Shown: in pieces, positions 26,424-40,100 of the stretch | Layout of the letters: each line of letters begins with the position of its first letter | Position numbering within the stretch: the first letter of the stretch is position 1 | NCBI GenBank assembly: GCA_000499405.2 | Contig: HG738140.1 | Location: 15,887,097-15,951,096 of the forward strand | Reading direction: 5' to 3' | Length of the DNA stretch: 64,000 nt | Source: Onchocerca volvulus | Lineage: Eukaryota > Nematoda > Chromadorea > Rhabditida > Onchocercidae | The notes under the pieces: model-generated | Seen by the model: only the letters and a program-made list of their open reading frames with translations | What the model was told of the DNA's origin: nothing | The model's database searches: none | Program-made: the position numbers and the translations under genes

Positions 26424-29400
26424 ATGCGTACGAGACGTGCTCGTTGGATGGACGAGGAATCAAGTAGTAGTCATAACACGGGGACCGGCATCAAATCGGT
26501 CTCCGATATAATGGCAGCTTCGGTCGAGGTATAGGAGTTCCGAAAAAGTTGGGATGATCAGTCGGGGTTTCTATCCAAATTTTAGCAACAACATCAATAA
26601 AACTCTTTCTTTTTTCTATTTTCTTTTTTTTTTTCTTTTTTTTCTTAAATATTTACTAGCCAAAATATAGCGTTAAAAAAAAGGTATTTGTTTTTTCTTC
26701 TCTTTAAATTTTGAGTCTTATTCTTTCGGATTTTATTCAAAAATTTTGCTTTCTGATTATTTCTTCAGGATGATGATAATAGTGCTGAGCAAACGGAAGC
26801 AATACGGGAACGTTTACAAATTTGCGAAATTACTTCAGTGGGTATTAATGAGATAATATGGGAAGCAAATGAAGATGAAAAGAAAACGTTTCATGAACTA
26901 CAACCAATTAACAAAAAAGAAAATGAATTCTTAATTCCGAGCACTTCTAAAAGAGGTGAAGCTCCAATACTTTTTTAAAAAGCAAAAAAAAAAAAAGTGC
27001 GCAAATTGCTAATATTCGTATTATCAAACATGTAATGCACATAAATCGCTTCATATTGCCATAGATAAATAACAAGATGTACATATGTAAACTAGGAGAT
27101 TTTTTGTTAAGTTTGTATGATTCAGACATTTAATATTATATGACGAACGGGCGAAAATATGTTAAAAAATTATGGATATCTACAAATATATAATTTCTTG
27201 ATTAAGAGCCAGGTGACAGAAAATAATGCACGCCTATTCATGCATAAAGAACGAACGTGATGTGAAAAAAAAATTAAGCTTGAGGAATGAAAAGCTTAAT
27301 AACTTTTATTGCTCATTTCCGGGGATAGAATTGCGGAGCATTGTTCCTGGAGTGAAATTATAAAGTAAAGCTCTATGGATTTTTATAATTCACCCTGGAA
27401 GTTGGAGAAAGAAATTGAAAGCAATCCTATTATTTCTCATTTCAGGCACTTGTAAATCCTGAAAAGTTTGTTTCTTGGGTGTTTTAGCTAAGAATGATAT
27501 TTATATATCTTATTTATAGTATTAAAGCGATCTCAGGACATCATAGAAGAGCGAAAAAATGAACACAAACGGTGGCGTACAGCAATCGATGGATATGCAC
27601 AATATTCAGAATGGATTAATAAAGTTAATGAAAAAGTGGAGGATATGCCAGATTTGGACAGTGCCGGAAGTGTTACCACTACTGAAGCTACAGATGATCC
27701 AGAAGCAGAATATTTCATCGCCGTAGATTCAATGAGAGATGTTATTAATCAGGTAGGTAGAAACACTGCTGGCATTATTAGTAGAATCAGTAAAATTGAT
27801 GGTGAAAATTAGATGACCTAGAATCAGTAAAACTGATGGTGAAAATTGAATATGCATAGGAAAGAAATAGCTAATTGATTAATTAATAGTTACTGAATTT
27901 TCTGGAAAATGGCTAGAATTTTGGCTATTCTATGATATGTTGTTAAGGGATTTGATGCTAATGTAAACAGTAAACATTCATTTCAAGTCAGTTTTGGTAA
28001 TCAACTTCTTTATTGATTTTATTATAATATATGTAGATGTTTTCATGGTCATTATTCTAGTAATTGCTTTTTAGATTCAGAAAGTTAGAGCAGCGCAATC
28101 AGAAGAAATAGCGGAGAGTGATGCGAAATTGGATGAAATCTTGAAATATTGCGAAGAGCATACGAAACAACTTGGTTTATTTGAAGACAAAAATACTCAG
28201 GTCAAATATTATCTCATCATGATTAATTTTCAGGATTATACTCTCTACTGGAAAAAATTTATATTCTTAACAGTAATTATTTTTTAATTACTATTGATTT
28301 ATCAGGATTACCAAATGTTTGTATGCTTTGCTTGCGGTCGCGTTTTTGATGATGAGATCACAATGCGAGATCATGTGAACGAAATTCATCTTTCTAACAA
28401 GGTTTGTCTACATCTTTTTTTTATAGTTTAACCCTCTTCGGAGACAAATGAAAGAATTCAAAAAGAACAATTTATAGTTAATTGAAAATCCTAGAGCAAA
28501 GAATCCTTAAAAAAGTTAGCTGCATCGTTTTTGTTTGAATTTTTTTTTTTTAGGATTATATTTTCAAATGTCGCCATTGCTACAGACGCTTCAAATTAAA
28601 ACATCATTTGCAACGACATGAACATACACACGATTTATCATTAGTTCATATTTGTAATCGATGTTCTTCGTCATTTCGGTTAGCTTTTTAAGAATTTTTC
28701 TTGCTATTAATACCCAAAAGTTGTTCGGAAAATAAATAAGAAACTCGAAGAGACTCTTAATTTGGAAGCTTTTTTGTTTAAAATGATAAGCAGCGTAAAA
28801 AGAGAGAAAACTTAAGTTTTGAAACAACATATTTTTTACCAGCAAAACTATCGTTTCATCCACATTACCCAGTATATCGTGTTATGTTGCACTGTGTGTT
28901 TGTATTTCTTTTTTAATATACCATCATTCTAGCAGCAAAGTATATCTTTCGCTACTAGAATGGTGTATATTTAGTATATTTACAGAGTCATACTATGGCA
29001 ATTTCTTTAAATGGAATTTTGTGAATGTTTGAAAGTGTAATAATAATAAGTTAGATGGAATTTCAGGAACTTCGAATCGTTAGTTGCTCATAAAAGTAGA
29101 GCTCACGGGATTGATCAAAACGGTGAAAAAATTTTGAATTTAAACTATAATTGTAATAAGTGCAAACAGAAGTTCGGGACTTTTATCGAATTAAGTGTAA
29201 GTGCTTTGGGTTTTTACTCTTCATTTTGAAGCTTCCAACAGATTATTTTCAACACAGAAAGAATAGCTGAAATGAGTGTAGTAAAAATTCCTTTTCTTAA
29301 AATGGTAAATAGAGTAATTTTTTTTTTCACATTTATAAATTCTGAGATTAGCTAGAGTGTAGATGAGTGCACTTCTGGATTTTTTATTTCCGCCATATGC

Positions 29401-31382
29401 CGCTGGAAAAATTTTTGATAAATTAACTTGTAAATAATTAGCCATTTGCAGGAGCAGTGCTAATTTTTTAATTAAATCATTTTAGAGACACAAATATTTT
29501 TGTTTGAACGAATCTCGCATCAAACAGCAGAGAAAAGTCAGGGGCGTTTCTCCCTCTTCATCCACGAGTTCGATATTTTCTTTACTTTCAAGACCGAAAG
29601 TTGGTATGCAATTGATTTATTTAAATGGATGATATATTTTTTTTTATGAACATATAGTTTTGATTATATTTTTTATCATTGATTTTATTTCATTTTTTAT
29701 TGTAGAAGTTTTAGACAAGTGTTTTTTGTCATTGTTTTTATTTTATTTTTTATTGTAAAAGTTTTAGATAAGACATGCAGAATATGTGATAAGAAGTTCG
29801 CATCACGGCAATCGCTTATACGGCATATGGGTCGAATTCATCCAGAAGAAAAGATTGATGAAATAAAACAATATGAAGTAGTTCAGTCGGTAACTTATTT
29901 CTAATATTTACTCAATTTTAAGTTATTCACAGATCAATCCTCTCCGTCTCTTTACTGTTTACCGTTTGTTTCCTGTCATCTTTCTCATTTTTCGGACTGA
30001 TGATTAAGCTTTATTAAATTTTTCTCTGATCAATATAAGCCAATAACTAAATCTGTTATTTTTCCTTTTCTTTTTCTTTTTCTTTTTTTTTTTTTTTTAG
30101 CCAAATCTCCCATTTGCTTGTAATGTTTGTTCGAAACGTTTTACGACCAGAACACTAATGTTAGTTCATCGTAAACGACATGAAGGAAGGCATTTTATCT
30201 GTCAGTTATGTGAGAAGACGTATCCATTAGCGAGTGAATTACGAAAACATATCAAACGTGTACATGGGAATTCTTCGGAAGGTTGTGATTAAGTTTCAAG
30301 CACTTAATTTATAACTTGTATATCATTTCTCTTCTTGGGTTCTTGCCATAAGTGTGAGTGTGATATTTTCACTGTGTTTACTTGCATCAAACGCATTTGT
30401 TTATTCATTTATTGGATTGCTCTGCAATAATAGCCCTTGTTGTAAAAGGAAAGTTTTTTGTGGAAGATTTTTATGGGACTGGAAATTGGAAAGAATTGGA
30501 TTTGTTGTATAGCAAAGTTTTTGGTTTGACGGACTTTATTCACCTTAACTACGATACAAAACAATTGATGATTATCGATAATACACCGACAGTTTGAGAA
30601 AGGGAAAGTTATCAAAAGTTAGAATTAAAGTTATCGGAGGATTCCTGGTGTTGAGAACTGATAGGTTTGATGACATTTGAAAGTTGAGTTGGGAAGCGTC
30701 GCTCGTCGTATCCCCACCCAATGGATAACGACCCTTTTTATAATGGGAGTTGATTTACAACATTCAAGACATCGCATCTGAGAATGATTATAAGACAGAA
30801 CACTAATATATGAATTAATCTACGATATTTTACTGTTGCAAAAAGATGAGATTTACATTAGATATCGTAATAGTCATTTATATTCATTTTAAGTAATAAA
30901 TCTTGTGAGAAATATTTTATGATGAAAATAATTTAATTATCAAAATTTCATATTATGAAATCTGAAAATCTTATATTATGAAATATTATAAAAATTATAT
31001 GTTCTGAGATTTTTGATTTTATATTGTGAAATCATTCATTTATACCGAGATATTTTTATAATATTTTGGTTATTTTAATATATTATAAAATATTTCAGTT
31101 ATTCTGATGATCCTCATCCAAAGTCACAAGTGGATGATTCACTCTTATGTTTTCATTCTATCATTAAATTTAGGAGGCATTCTAAAAAAATTTAAATTCT
31201 CTTATCTTTTTTCGAAGGAAAATGCACTTTTCGAATTTCCAGGGACATCGAAAGATTCAGTTACAAAGACCAACGATGCAAATGTTGTCAATGAACAAAA
31301 TTCAGATACCCAACAGCTGGTATTAGCAGAGCAGAGCAATGAATGTGATTACGATGATCTTACCGATTTTAATGTAATGTAA
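26424..31382 (+). CDS. C2H2 zinc-finger protein with seven fingers
   Basis: Eleven exons join in phase: 26424-26528, 26769-26955, 27520-27752, 28075-28200, 28306-28401, 28554-28678, 29067-29196, 29486-29603, 29768-29889, 30101-30281 and 31243-31382 (TAA at 31380-31382). The total is 1,563 nt, or 520 residues. Residues 1-220 are acidic and charged with no recognised domain. Seven zinc fingers follow, with first Cys near residues 224, 255, 283, 320, 377, 421 and 448. The fourth (C320, C323, H336, C340) is C2HC. Fingers sit singly or in pairs rather than in a TGEKP-linked array, and a Ser-rich linker (about 345-373) separates fingers 4 and 5. The C-terminus is acidic, ending CDYDDLTDFNVM. A nuclear DNA-binding or regulatory role is inferred from family only. 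No orthologue was recognised, so no symbol is given. The start is the first ATG of exon 1, about 20 nt after a candidate acceptor. Confidence 0.82.
27782..27847 (+). repeat. Two-copy 37-bp tandem duplication in a zinc-finger gene intron
   Basis: TAGAATCAGTAAAATTGATG starting at 27782 and TAGAATCAGTAAAACTGATG starting at 27819, each followed by GTGAAAATT. It lies in intron 3, just after the donor at 27753. Confidence 0.8.
28917..28969. repeat. Short intronic hairpin
   Basis: TATACCATCATTCTAGCAGC (28917-28936) pairs with GCTACTAGAATGGTGTATA (28951-28969) around a loop of about 14 nt, with one unpaired base and one mismatch. It lies in intron 6 of the zinc-finger gene. Confidence 0.7.
29671..29772 (+). 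repeat. Tandem duplication spanning a 3' splice site of the zinc-finger gene
   Basis: Two diverged copies of about 49 bp with a 53-bp period (29671-29719 and 29724-29772) each carry the intron end and first exon bases (GAAGTTTTAGACAAG versus AAAGTTTTAGATAAG). The downstream acceptor at 29767 gives the open zinc-finger frame. Using the upstream copy (exon from 29706 or 29715) shifts frame and hits TAA within about 15 codons. Confidence 0.75.
30434..30597 (+). CDS. Candidate alternative terminal exon of the zinc-finger gene
   Basis: Within the last intron (30282-31242) an ATAATAG acceptor at 30433 would join in phase with exon 10, adding about 54 residues (ALVVKGKFFVEDFYG... ending IIDNTPTV) before TGA at 30595-30597. 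Its amino-acid content looks more coding-like than the surrounding AT-rich frames. The acceptor has a poor pyrimidine tract, so it may simply be intron sequence. The standard last exon at 31243-31382 is better supported. Confidence 0.3.
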
Positions 31383-34180
31383 TTGATTGTTTGCAATAAT
31401 AATGGTGATTTCTCTGATCAGTATTTAGTATTCGATATTTAGCACTGTATATTTTGATCATATTGAGCTCCTTATCTGTCATAGAATACAGCGTTAATAA
31501 GTGCTTAAAGAATCGGTTATTCTTTTCTTTATCCATATTCATGTCATGTTTCCCAAGATTGCTTATATATTTATACTCGATATAGTCTTCGCGCAGTTTT
31601 TAGGATTCAAATTTTTAGGATTAGAAATTCATGTACTAACTTTGATTCCAATTTTTTTCATGTACGAATTTAACTGTCTTGTTCTTCACTAATCTAAAAT
31701 GTCTGATTTTGTTTCCCTTACTGTGACAGACATATGGATCAGCAATGTACAATTTTGTTAGCATGTTCACTGATATAATGTTAGGGTAACAGGATGAGCT
31801 GGTACTTGATCCTTAGATTAATCTCCATGTTGAAAAACCGACATATTCTTATGGTATAAATACAATGAATTAATCAAAATAATTTATATTATAAAAATAT
31901 CCCAGGAAAACCGATTTAAACTCTAAAATATAAATTTCAAAGAAAATCCTCAAACAAATAAGCAAGTCCTATATCTGATCACTTGAAATTCTCAAATTAA
32001 TCTCAAACAAATCACTAATTAAATTTTTTGATCGCATGAAACCTCGATATAACTTCAGACAGATAAATCATCTTTCTAAATTCTCATTTTGAGACCACGT
32101 GGGTTATTAAATATTGTAAATATCTCTCTCAGCTTCTGGTTCGATATAAAATGTTTGAAATTTTGCAGGCTTCTTGTCATCAGAGGCCAAATTCTTAATG
32201 TTTGGACTTTGTTACTGACGTAAATTGTCCAAATTATTGCAAACATCTTCGATTATATGAAATGGTCAGTATCAACTTAATCTCAGTTCCAGTTCGAGTC
32301 TGTCTCAGCCTCAATCAGAGGAAAAAATCCTCCAGTCTTAATAAAATCTGGAAGGCTTCAAATCAAATCCGACCAAATTAGCTAATCAAAAATCCAATAA
32401 ATTCCCCTGCTATCTACAAAATAAAAAACATTGAAATTATCGATTGTATTTTCGATATTCATCTAGAAATTGTATTGTAATGAGTTGCGGCAATAAGCTA
32501 CACCATGAAAAGCCATCACACAAGTTCGCCTATCCAACCAACCAATCTCCAGTTTCTCCAAACAATGGAATATTGCACGAAGTTACCTGAGAAAAATAAT
32601 AATATCGTTTTACTAGTAACGATTATCACTATCAAGTTCTCAGTTCGTATTTATTTTCAAGAATTCATAAACTGTTCAACATTTCCTAATTCGTGGATTT
32701 TAATTAGATTTTCCTTATAGTTTAAAAAGTCGATATTTAGCTAATGATACACATGGAAAAAAGAAAAGTAATGGTTTCTAATTATGCCAAATTTTATTAC
32801 ATGAGAAAAATATCAAATTTCCCCAATTTTACAACGCAAGTAAATGACGAAATATCGAATATTTTTTTTAAAAGAACTATTCTAAAATGATAATAGCAGT
32901 TTAAGCACAGCATGATTAAAAACAATGTATCATAAAATGAAAAGTGCCCGATTCACAAGATCCTATGTACATAATATGTGTGCCAATGTAGAAAAAATAT
33001 TCCATTAACTGGTTTGTTATGCTGAGTGAGGTTGACTGCAAATTTTTTAGAATTTTGAGGTGGAAAATTGAGAATGAAGGAAGAGTTAGAAGAAATTTTA
33101 ACAACGATGTTAGCAATTAGGCATCAAAAAACAATACAAGGAAAGACAGAATTAGGAAATCTTTTGAACTAAAGACAAATGAGTATCTAAAATGCACAGA
33201 TTTAATGGAATCTAAAAGAATTATAGTTAGATGCACAGATTTAATGAAATCTAAAAGAATTAGAGTCCATTTCCCATAATGAATACAGTGGAGGATGTAA
33301 GCGACATATATTTTACTAATTTTGGTTATTGTCATAATACTTCAATAACAAGATGTGATACATCGATACTTCTATGTTATTTTTTTATGATAAATTCTCT
33401 AATGGGAAATTTCAATTTTTCTACTATCTCAATTTGTTTCATGTGACAAGACGTTTCATTTAATTGTATCACAGCTTTAGAACTCTTATCTATTTTTTAA
33501 ATAGGCTGATTTAAAAAAAAAAAAAAAAGAAAAAAAAAGTATTAATAACCTATAAATCCTACACAAAAAAGAAGGGTACCAGTCCTGTCTGTTGCAATCA
33601 AAAACGTTTCAAAGGCTTTCTGTTTTTCCTTCTTTTTTTTCCTTTGCCAGATTAAAGTACGCAATTTTCAATCTTCAAATTCAAAGATTTTAAATTTTTG
33701 CTAAGTTTCTCTCTTACAATAATAAAAGTTCAAATCATAAGATTCTGAGTTCCGAATACATCCATTAAGCTAGTTTAATTAAATCAGAAAGGGTTTTAAA
33801 CACAAAATAGCATCCCATACACGATTTCCGAATACTTAATAAATCCAAAACTATATTACCTTCCTAAAAAACTCTGAGAAAGGTGAAATTCATGAATCAT
33901 AAATTATAGTTTTATGATAGACAAAAGTACAATAACAGAATCCAATAAAAGAGTTTAAAACAAAAAGTGAAGTCAGCAGACTGATTTTATAAAATTTTCG
34001 AAAAATGAAATAAAAATTTATGGATAAATATACCCTACTTCCTGAGAATAATTTCCTAAATATGTCGAATTAAAACACAAAATATAAGCAAATAGTTATA
34101 GATAAACTCTGCACTGAATGCATTATTGTATTTCTCAAAAATCAAGTATCGAATGAATGCATTAATGTATTTCTCAAAGA
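31383..34180. other. Convergent 3' intergenic region
   Basis: This lies between the stop of the zinc-finger gene and the stop of scc-2. No phase-consistent exon or RNA gene was recognised. It holds a 39-bp-period tandem duplication at 33192-33262 and a second one overlapping the scc-2 stop at 34116-34189. Confidence 0.5.
33192..33262 (+). repeat. Two-copy 39-bp tandem duplication
   Basis: ATGCACAGATTTAATGGAAT at 33192 and ATGCACAGATTTAATGAAAT at 33231, each continuing CTAAAAGAATTA. The near identity suggests a recent duplication in intergenic DNA. Confidence 0.85.
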
Positions 34181-34189
34181 TCAAGTATC
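34116..34189 (-). repeat. 39-bp-period tandem duplication including the scc-2 stop codon
   Basis: Units 34116-34150 and 34155-34189 differ at two positions over 35 bp. Read on the minus strand, the upstream unit supplies the last codons and stop (GATACTTGA) of scc-2. The second unit repeats the same nine bases in the 3' UTR. Confidence 0.8.
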
Positions 34190-37100
34190 AGCTTCACTAA
34201 GATTGATAACTTCGGAAACACTATCAGCCATATGTGCATCCTGATCTTCATCTTCTGTTACACCATTAATAGTGTCTTTCGATGTTGCTGTTTCTGTGAA
34301 TCCCGTGGCATCTGTTTCATCTTGCTCACTACCATTATCACGATCCAACGAAAGCAACATGTTTCGAAACTGAAAAGTGAAGTAAAAAAAAAATTTTTTT
34401 TGATGAGAAAAAAATTTCTAGTTTTCGCGATTGTAAATTGGCAAAAATAATAGCATTACAAGAGAACTTACAGCTACAATTTGATTAGCCATTTCAATAT
34501 GACCATTAACCGTGTCGCGCTTCTGGACTGTTTCCATACGGAGTTCCTGAAGCGCTGAATGTGGATTGAACATCAACATATTACGACGACTATTAACAGC
34601 TTTTTCATAAATTTTAGCTGCTTCTGATGGACTATATTCTTGTATTTTTCTGAAAAAACAAGAAAATTTGCAAAAATGAAAGAGTGAAATAAAAACTAGT
34701 CATCGTAATTATCCGCCAAATTTAGCAAAAAATAGTTCACACGAGATAGTAAACTGATCCAAAAAAAGAATACGAACAATATATGCCTTCAAAGGACAAT
34801 GTTTAATATAATTAGAAAAAAAAAACTACGTTAAAAAATACGTCATGTACAACATATATCTAAAAAAGTTATGAACAACTGCATATTGCCAATACTATTA
34901 GCTTCATTCGAAAAAAGTGAAAATGCAAAAAAATTCAACAAATATAATTACTTACGCGTCACTGAACCCATAAAGTTTCATTAAGAAATTTTTCAGATAG
35001 AGTAATATGAAGCATGCTTGACTATTTTTCATACATTCGTAAAGCATACTTTTATCCTCTGGAAATCGTCCTGTAAAAGTTCAAAATTACACATAAACTT
35101 AAAAAGTATGATTTTAAGTGAATATATTTAAAAAAAAAAAAAGCAAAAAATGAAGGATAATTATATCAATCAACATTTTTGGATTCTAGTCCGAAAATTT
35201 CGATTTTTTATTAATCAGCATAATTATTTCTGAGTACCTTTTATTTGCTTTAATAACAACTCGAAACATTATTTTCCTAAAGGCAATCAAACCTTTGTTT
35301 TGTTTTTCACGGATAAGATTCAACTAGTGCGACGTGCAGAAACTAGTGATAATTTTAAAAATCTATCCATAGATGAATCAAAAGACAAATACTTGCTAAT
35401 TTTTCGGATCTTAAGGGAGAATGCAGTAGGTAAATATTTATGAAATTAAAACTACACTAATGGCAATAATAATAATGTTAACGATGATAACAATGATAGC
35501 AGTAACAATAATACAGTGATAACAGTATTATTAATAACAGTAATAAAAGTGATAACAAATAATGATGTGAAATATGACAATTGAAACCAACTGTAAATAA
35601 GCTCTGGTATATATTCAGCTTCATCATCATTTTCTACATTGCTTGGTCGAGGTAGAAGTTGCCCCATAAAATTATTGATTATATTTTGTCCGCTAATAGA
35701 AACAATGGATTCTATTCGACGGATTACATATAATGGTTCATCTATCACCTGATATGGAAACATGGCCAGATTATCCGCGACGAATAGCCATTCTTTTAAT
35801 GTCAATTTCTATAATATATTGGAAAAGTGAAAAAAATGTATATATTTTTTGCATCAATATTAGTTACTATAGTAATTTTAGTGAGATCTAAATTTCTTGA
35901 AATTAAAAAAAAAAAAAAAGTCAATGAAAGAATTTTTTATCTAACTTCTCGAGAATCCTCTGAGAATAGTCGAAGTATAGAAGATAAAAAGCTTCTTCGC
36001 TGTTGCCGATTACCGCGAAGATTTTGATAAAGTCCACTTAATAATGCCTGCCCGTCATTCGTCATTTTCGGAACTCCATTTACGAATTTGGTATTATCGT
36101 TAGAATCTAAAAAAATAATATTATCGTTGGAATCTAAAAAAAAGTGGAATCCAGAAAAAATCGGAATACATATGGAAAAATATCTTGATTGATTGGAAAA
36201 GCCCAAGTTTCTCCAAATAAACAATTACCTGAAGCGGTTATTGTTTGATCACAAGCTCGAATACCACGAAGGACAGATTCCGGATCTTTTTTTATGATCA
36301 TATGCAAACGAAATGAGCATCGTATACCTGCTATTGCCTTACTCTACAAGTTTTTCAGAATTCAGAAATCCAAATGATATAGAGTACTTTGTGAAAAGTT
36401 ATATTAGTAAAAATTTTCAATTCAACTGATGGATCATAATAACTAACATGACGACCTTTTTATCGAAGAAAATGTAAAACATTTGGATTATTTGAAGAAA
36501 AATGCATCAATTCTTCTTAAATCATATCGCTAAATGAAGACTTGGAAAGAAAAAAAAAAAAAAAAAACAAATAGTAAAAGCACCAACAGGAACCATGCCA
36601 GCATATTTTGAATCGATATCCCTTAACATATTCTCTACTTTGTTTCGAACAACGGTATTTCGATCAGTGGACATGGCAATTAACGTTGGAATTGATGAAC
36701 CCGGCGTGATCAACCCTTGACTTAGAGTTAAAATCGCAACCTATAAAATTTTCAACGCCGAAATGTTACTGCAGGATTCTCAAAAAAAAAAAAAAAAAAA
36801 AATAGAATTCTGAGTCTTCGGCCATCATCTCTCTTACATTGATAAACTATTATAAAATCAAATTAAAAATCTATTTTGTGATCCGTGCTCTTGATAGTAC
36901 ATATTATAATCAATTTGATGATTACCTGGACAGCAGCAATTCGTACAGCATCACTTGAATTGTAATATGAGTTCAGCACTGCATTCCAATAAAGCTGTAT
37001 GATAGCTGAAGCTAATCCAGAATTCGCCAATTCCATTTCCTTCAAATCATGCTCTTCCTTTGACAAATGCCCTGCAGTCGTGTATTTATAATATAGCAAA

Positions 37101-40100
37101 ACGTATAGTTATAATAAAAAAAAAAAAAAAAAGAAAAAAACTTGTCATCTTGCATATGCAAACTAATCAATTGATATTTATAAGCAATACTTTCTGAATT
37201 TGGAACGATCTGTTACTCATACAGCTTAAAACCTTCACCTAACTCACTCATTCGATTCTCAATGCTAAATACCTGGTTTCAGCCTTCAACAAACGTGTCT
37301 CAGAATGCTTTAGCTTTTTAGAATACATATCTTGCCATATACTCACATCAACTAACCATTATCAATCTTTATCAACCCAAATAAATTCCAAACATAACTT
37401 TTTTTCTAAGTTTTAATTAATTTTTGATGAAACATACATTCACTGTTATTTTTGACCATTTTTGTTTCTTCAGCACTCAAAAATAATTCCAAATTCTTTA
37501 GAGTTTGTATTTTCAATCCCAAATACTCTTTATCATCAGTTCCCAGTAATGTCATATACATATTTCGCAGCTCCGTCCGTGTCAGATATTTCGAATTAGT
37601 TGCTGTAAAATTTCCTGAAAATATAAGAGATGCAATTTTCGCTTTTTGGATTTATAATTTCAGTCATTTCAGTATCATACTAACCAATAGCATTCAAAGC
37701 TTTTAGCCGGATATCACCATCACGATATCTGCAGAATGTAGTCAAAATCTGAAAAATGATTTCTACAAAAGTGTTCGCTTTTGCAGATTGCTTTTCTTCC
37801 TCATCATGCTCCTTATTTAATTCTGTTGATGGAGGGGATGATAGTGCTGAGACATTCGCATCTAGAAATTTCTTTGCTTCTTCATCATTTCCCAATATTG
37901 TATCCAAATCAAAATAGCGCGACATCAGTCCAACAGAAAACAGCGATCTAGAATAAATAAATAAATCCGAAATTCAACACGAAATCACAAAAAAAAAAGA
38001 AAAGAAAGATGGCTTGAAATAATAAATCTAAGCAGTTCGATTCCAAATTTATCAAACGCATCCATTTAACAGTTAATTTAAAAGAAGAGAAAAAAAAAAA
38101 GAACGAAAATAAATCAGCACATAAAAGAAAGATTAAAAAAAAAAAAAAAGGAAAAACAGTTACTAGTAAATTATGAAGGTCATTAATTGGCAGAATTATC
38201 AAACATTACACCTTAGTATCATCGGTTTTTTTAGTGGGAGGATGTTCGAGTTTTGTTTGCGCAATATATCCTCCTTTATTTGATGCAAATATTCTGCAAA
38301 ATTAATTAATGATCCATATATCAATCATAAGTTATATCATTTTATATCAAGACTCAAATACTGATTTTATATAATAACATATAAATATCATACAGAATTT
38401 TTTTCGAATTAGAAAAAAAACTTCAGAAAAATCTTTACGATGATTTTATAAAAAACAGAACTTACTCAAATATCTGAAAAATGTTTCAATAATTGCCGGA
38501 GTTCGTTTTTTCCACTTATTATATATAGCGGCACTACAAGCTAATGATGAAGCAATGATACGCATACCACCATCCTTCACTAGCTGATATAAGCTTTCGT
38601 CGAGTGTTTTGAGGAACGATTCTGATGGATGATCCATCAATGGAACTACTCTTTCCAGCATATTGATCACCTGTATCAAGACGTGCATTTATAGATAATG
38701 GTAACTGCAAGCTGAATTAGATTTTTTTCTTTTTTTAAAGAGTATTTTATAAACAGTGGCACCTGATTCATGACTTGCTGCTCTCCTGGTCCGTTCATAT
38801 TTATTGATAGATACGGTTGTAATATTTCGGCATGTTTGACCATCAAATCTGGTTTCGCTTTGCTGAACAATGATAAGGTGGATAAGCAAGCCAACATTCG
38901 TTCTTGGTGTTCCTTGTGAACTGCTGCTGCATTCATGGAAGGACTTTCTTCGGCACTATTCATGACTTCATTACTTCCTTAAATAATAATAAAATAAAGT
39001 TTTCATATTTGTGAAGCTAATTAGAGAACAAATCAAGAAAAAAAAACACATAAGAAAATTATGGTTAAACTACTCAAGGTGTATAAAATACAAAATCAGT
39101 ACAATAAACCATATTCAGTTTTTTGAAATAAAACTGAACAAGCTAAAATCTGAATTACCTGAAGCCATCTTAGAATCCAACGTAAGGACGTTGTCCACTA
39201 ATGTATCCACAATCTGTCGTGAAGCAAATAGCAGTGTTCGATCATCGCTTTTAAGTAAACTGTTTAGTAATTGTTCGAAGAAGTCTAATGTATTTTCTTT
39301 CACACATATTTGGACCATATCAGTTAATGTCATCACCTGAAAATGATGAAAAGGTATTCAAAACTCACACAGGAGAAACAAAAAAAGGAAACAAAAAATA
39401 ATTTTTTGTAAGCTTAAATATTCGCTTTCTTTTAAAATATCTGTTATAATAAATAGAAGATAAACTCTCAACTTATTGATCAGTCGACTAGAATTGTGTT
39501 CACGAGCAGGTTGAAACAATAAACTTTGCATTGTATCAATGGTTAGCTTTTTTACTCCTTCTTCATCCGAAATACGACGAACGATCCGTGCTAACATTTC
39601 TGGCACTTTTTCATAATCAGATTGTTTTTCGCAAATTTCACGAAATATACGTATTATGCGCTTCCGAACTGCTACACCACAATCCTAAACTGAAAAGTGA
39701 GATCAAAAGCGAAAAAAAAAATAAATATAAGAAAAAAAAAGAAAAAACGATTCAATTTTAGCCAAAAGAAATAAAAACAAAAAATATTAATTTCTATATT
39801 TCTATTGATTGAATTCACGAACTTGATAATGGATGTATCATCCAGCAAATTAATAAACAGAAGAAAAGTAGCAAATTAGTAAGTAATTAGTAGTAAGTAA
39901 AATTATTAATACATTAATAAATTAGTAAGATAAGTAGTAGCAAATTTTCAATTATCATTCAACTTCAATTGAATTATTTATTTTTTTAATTCGGTTGAAT
40001 TTGTAACCTTGATGCGTTCAATCAATAATGGATAATACTGCGGAACATATTCAGGCTTCGCAATCAAATATTTTCCAATAAGTTCAATGGTTGCTTCACG

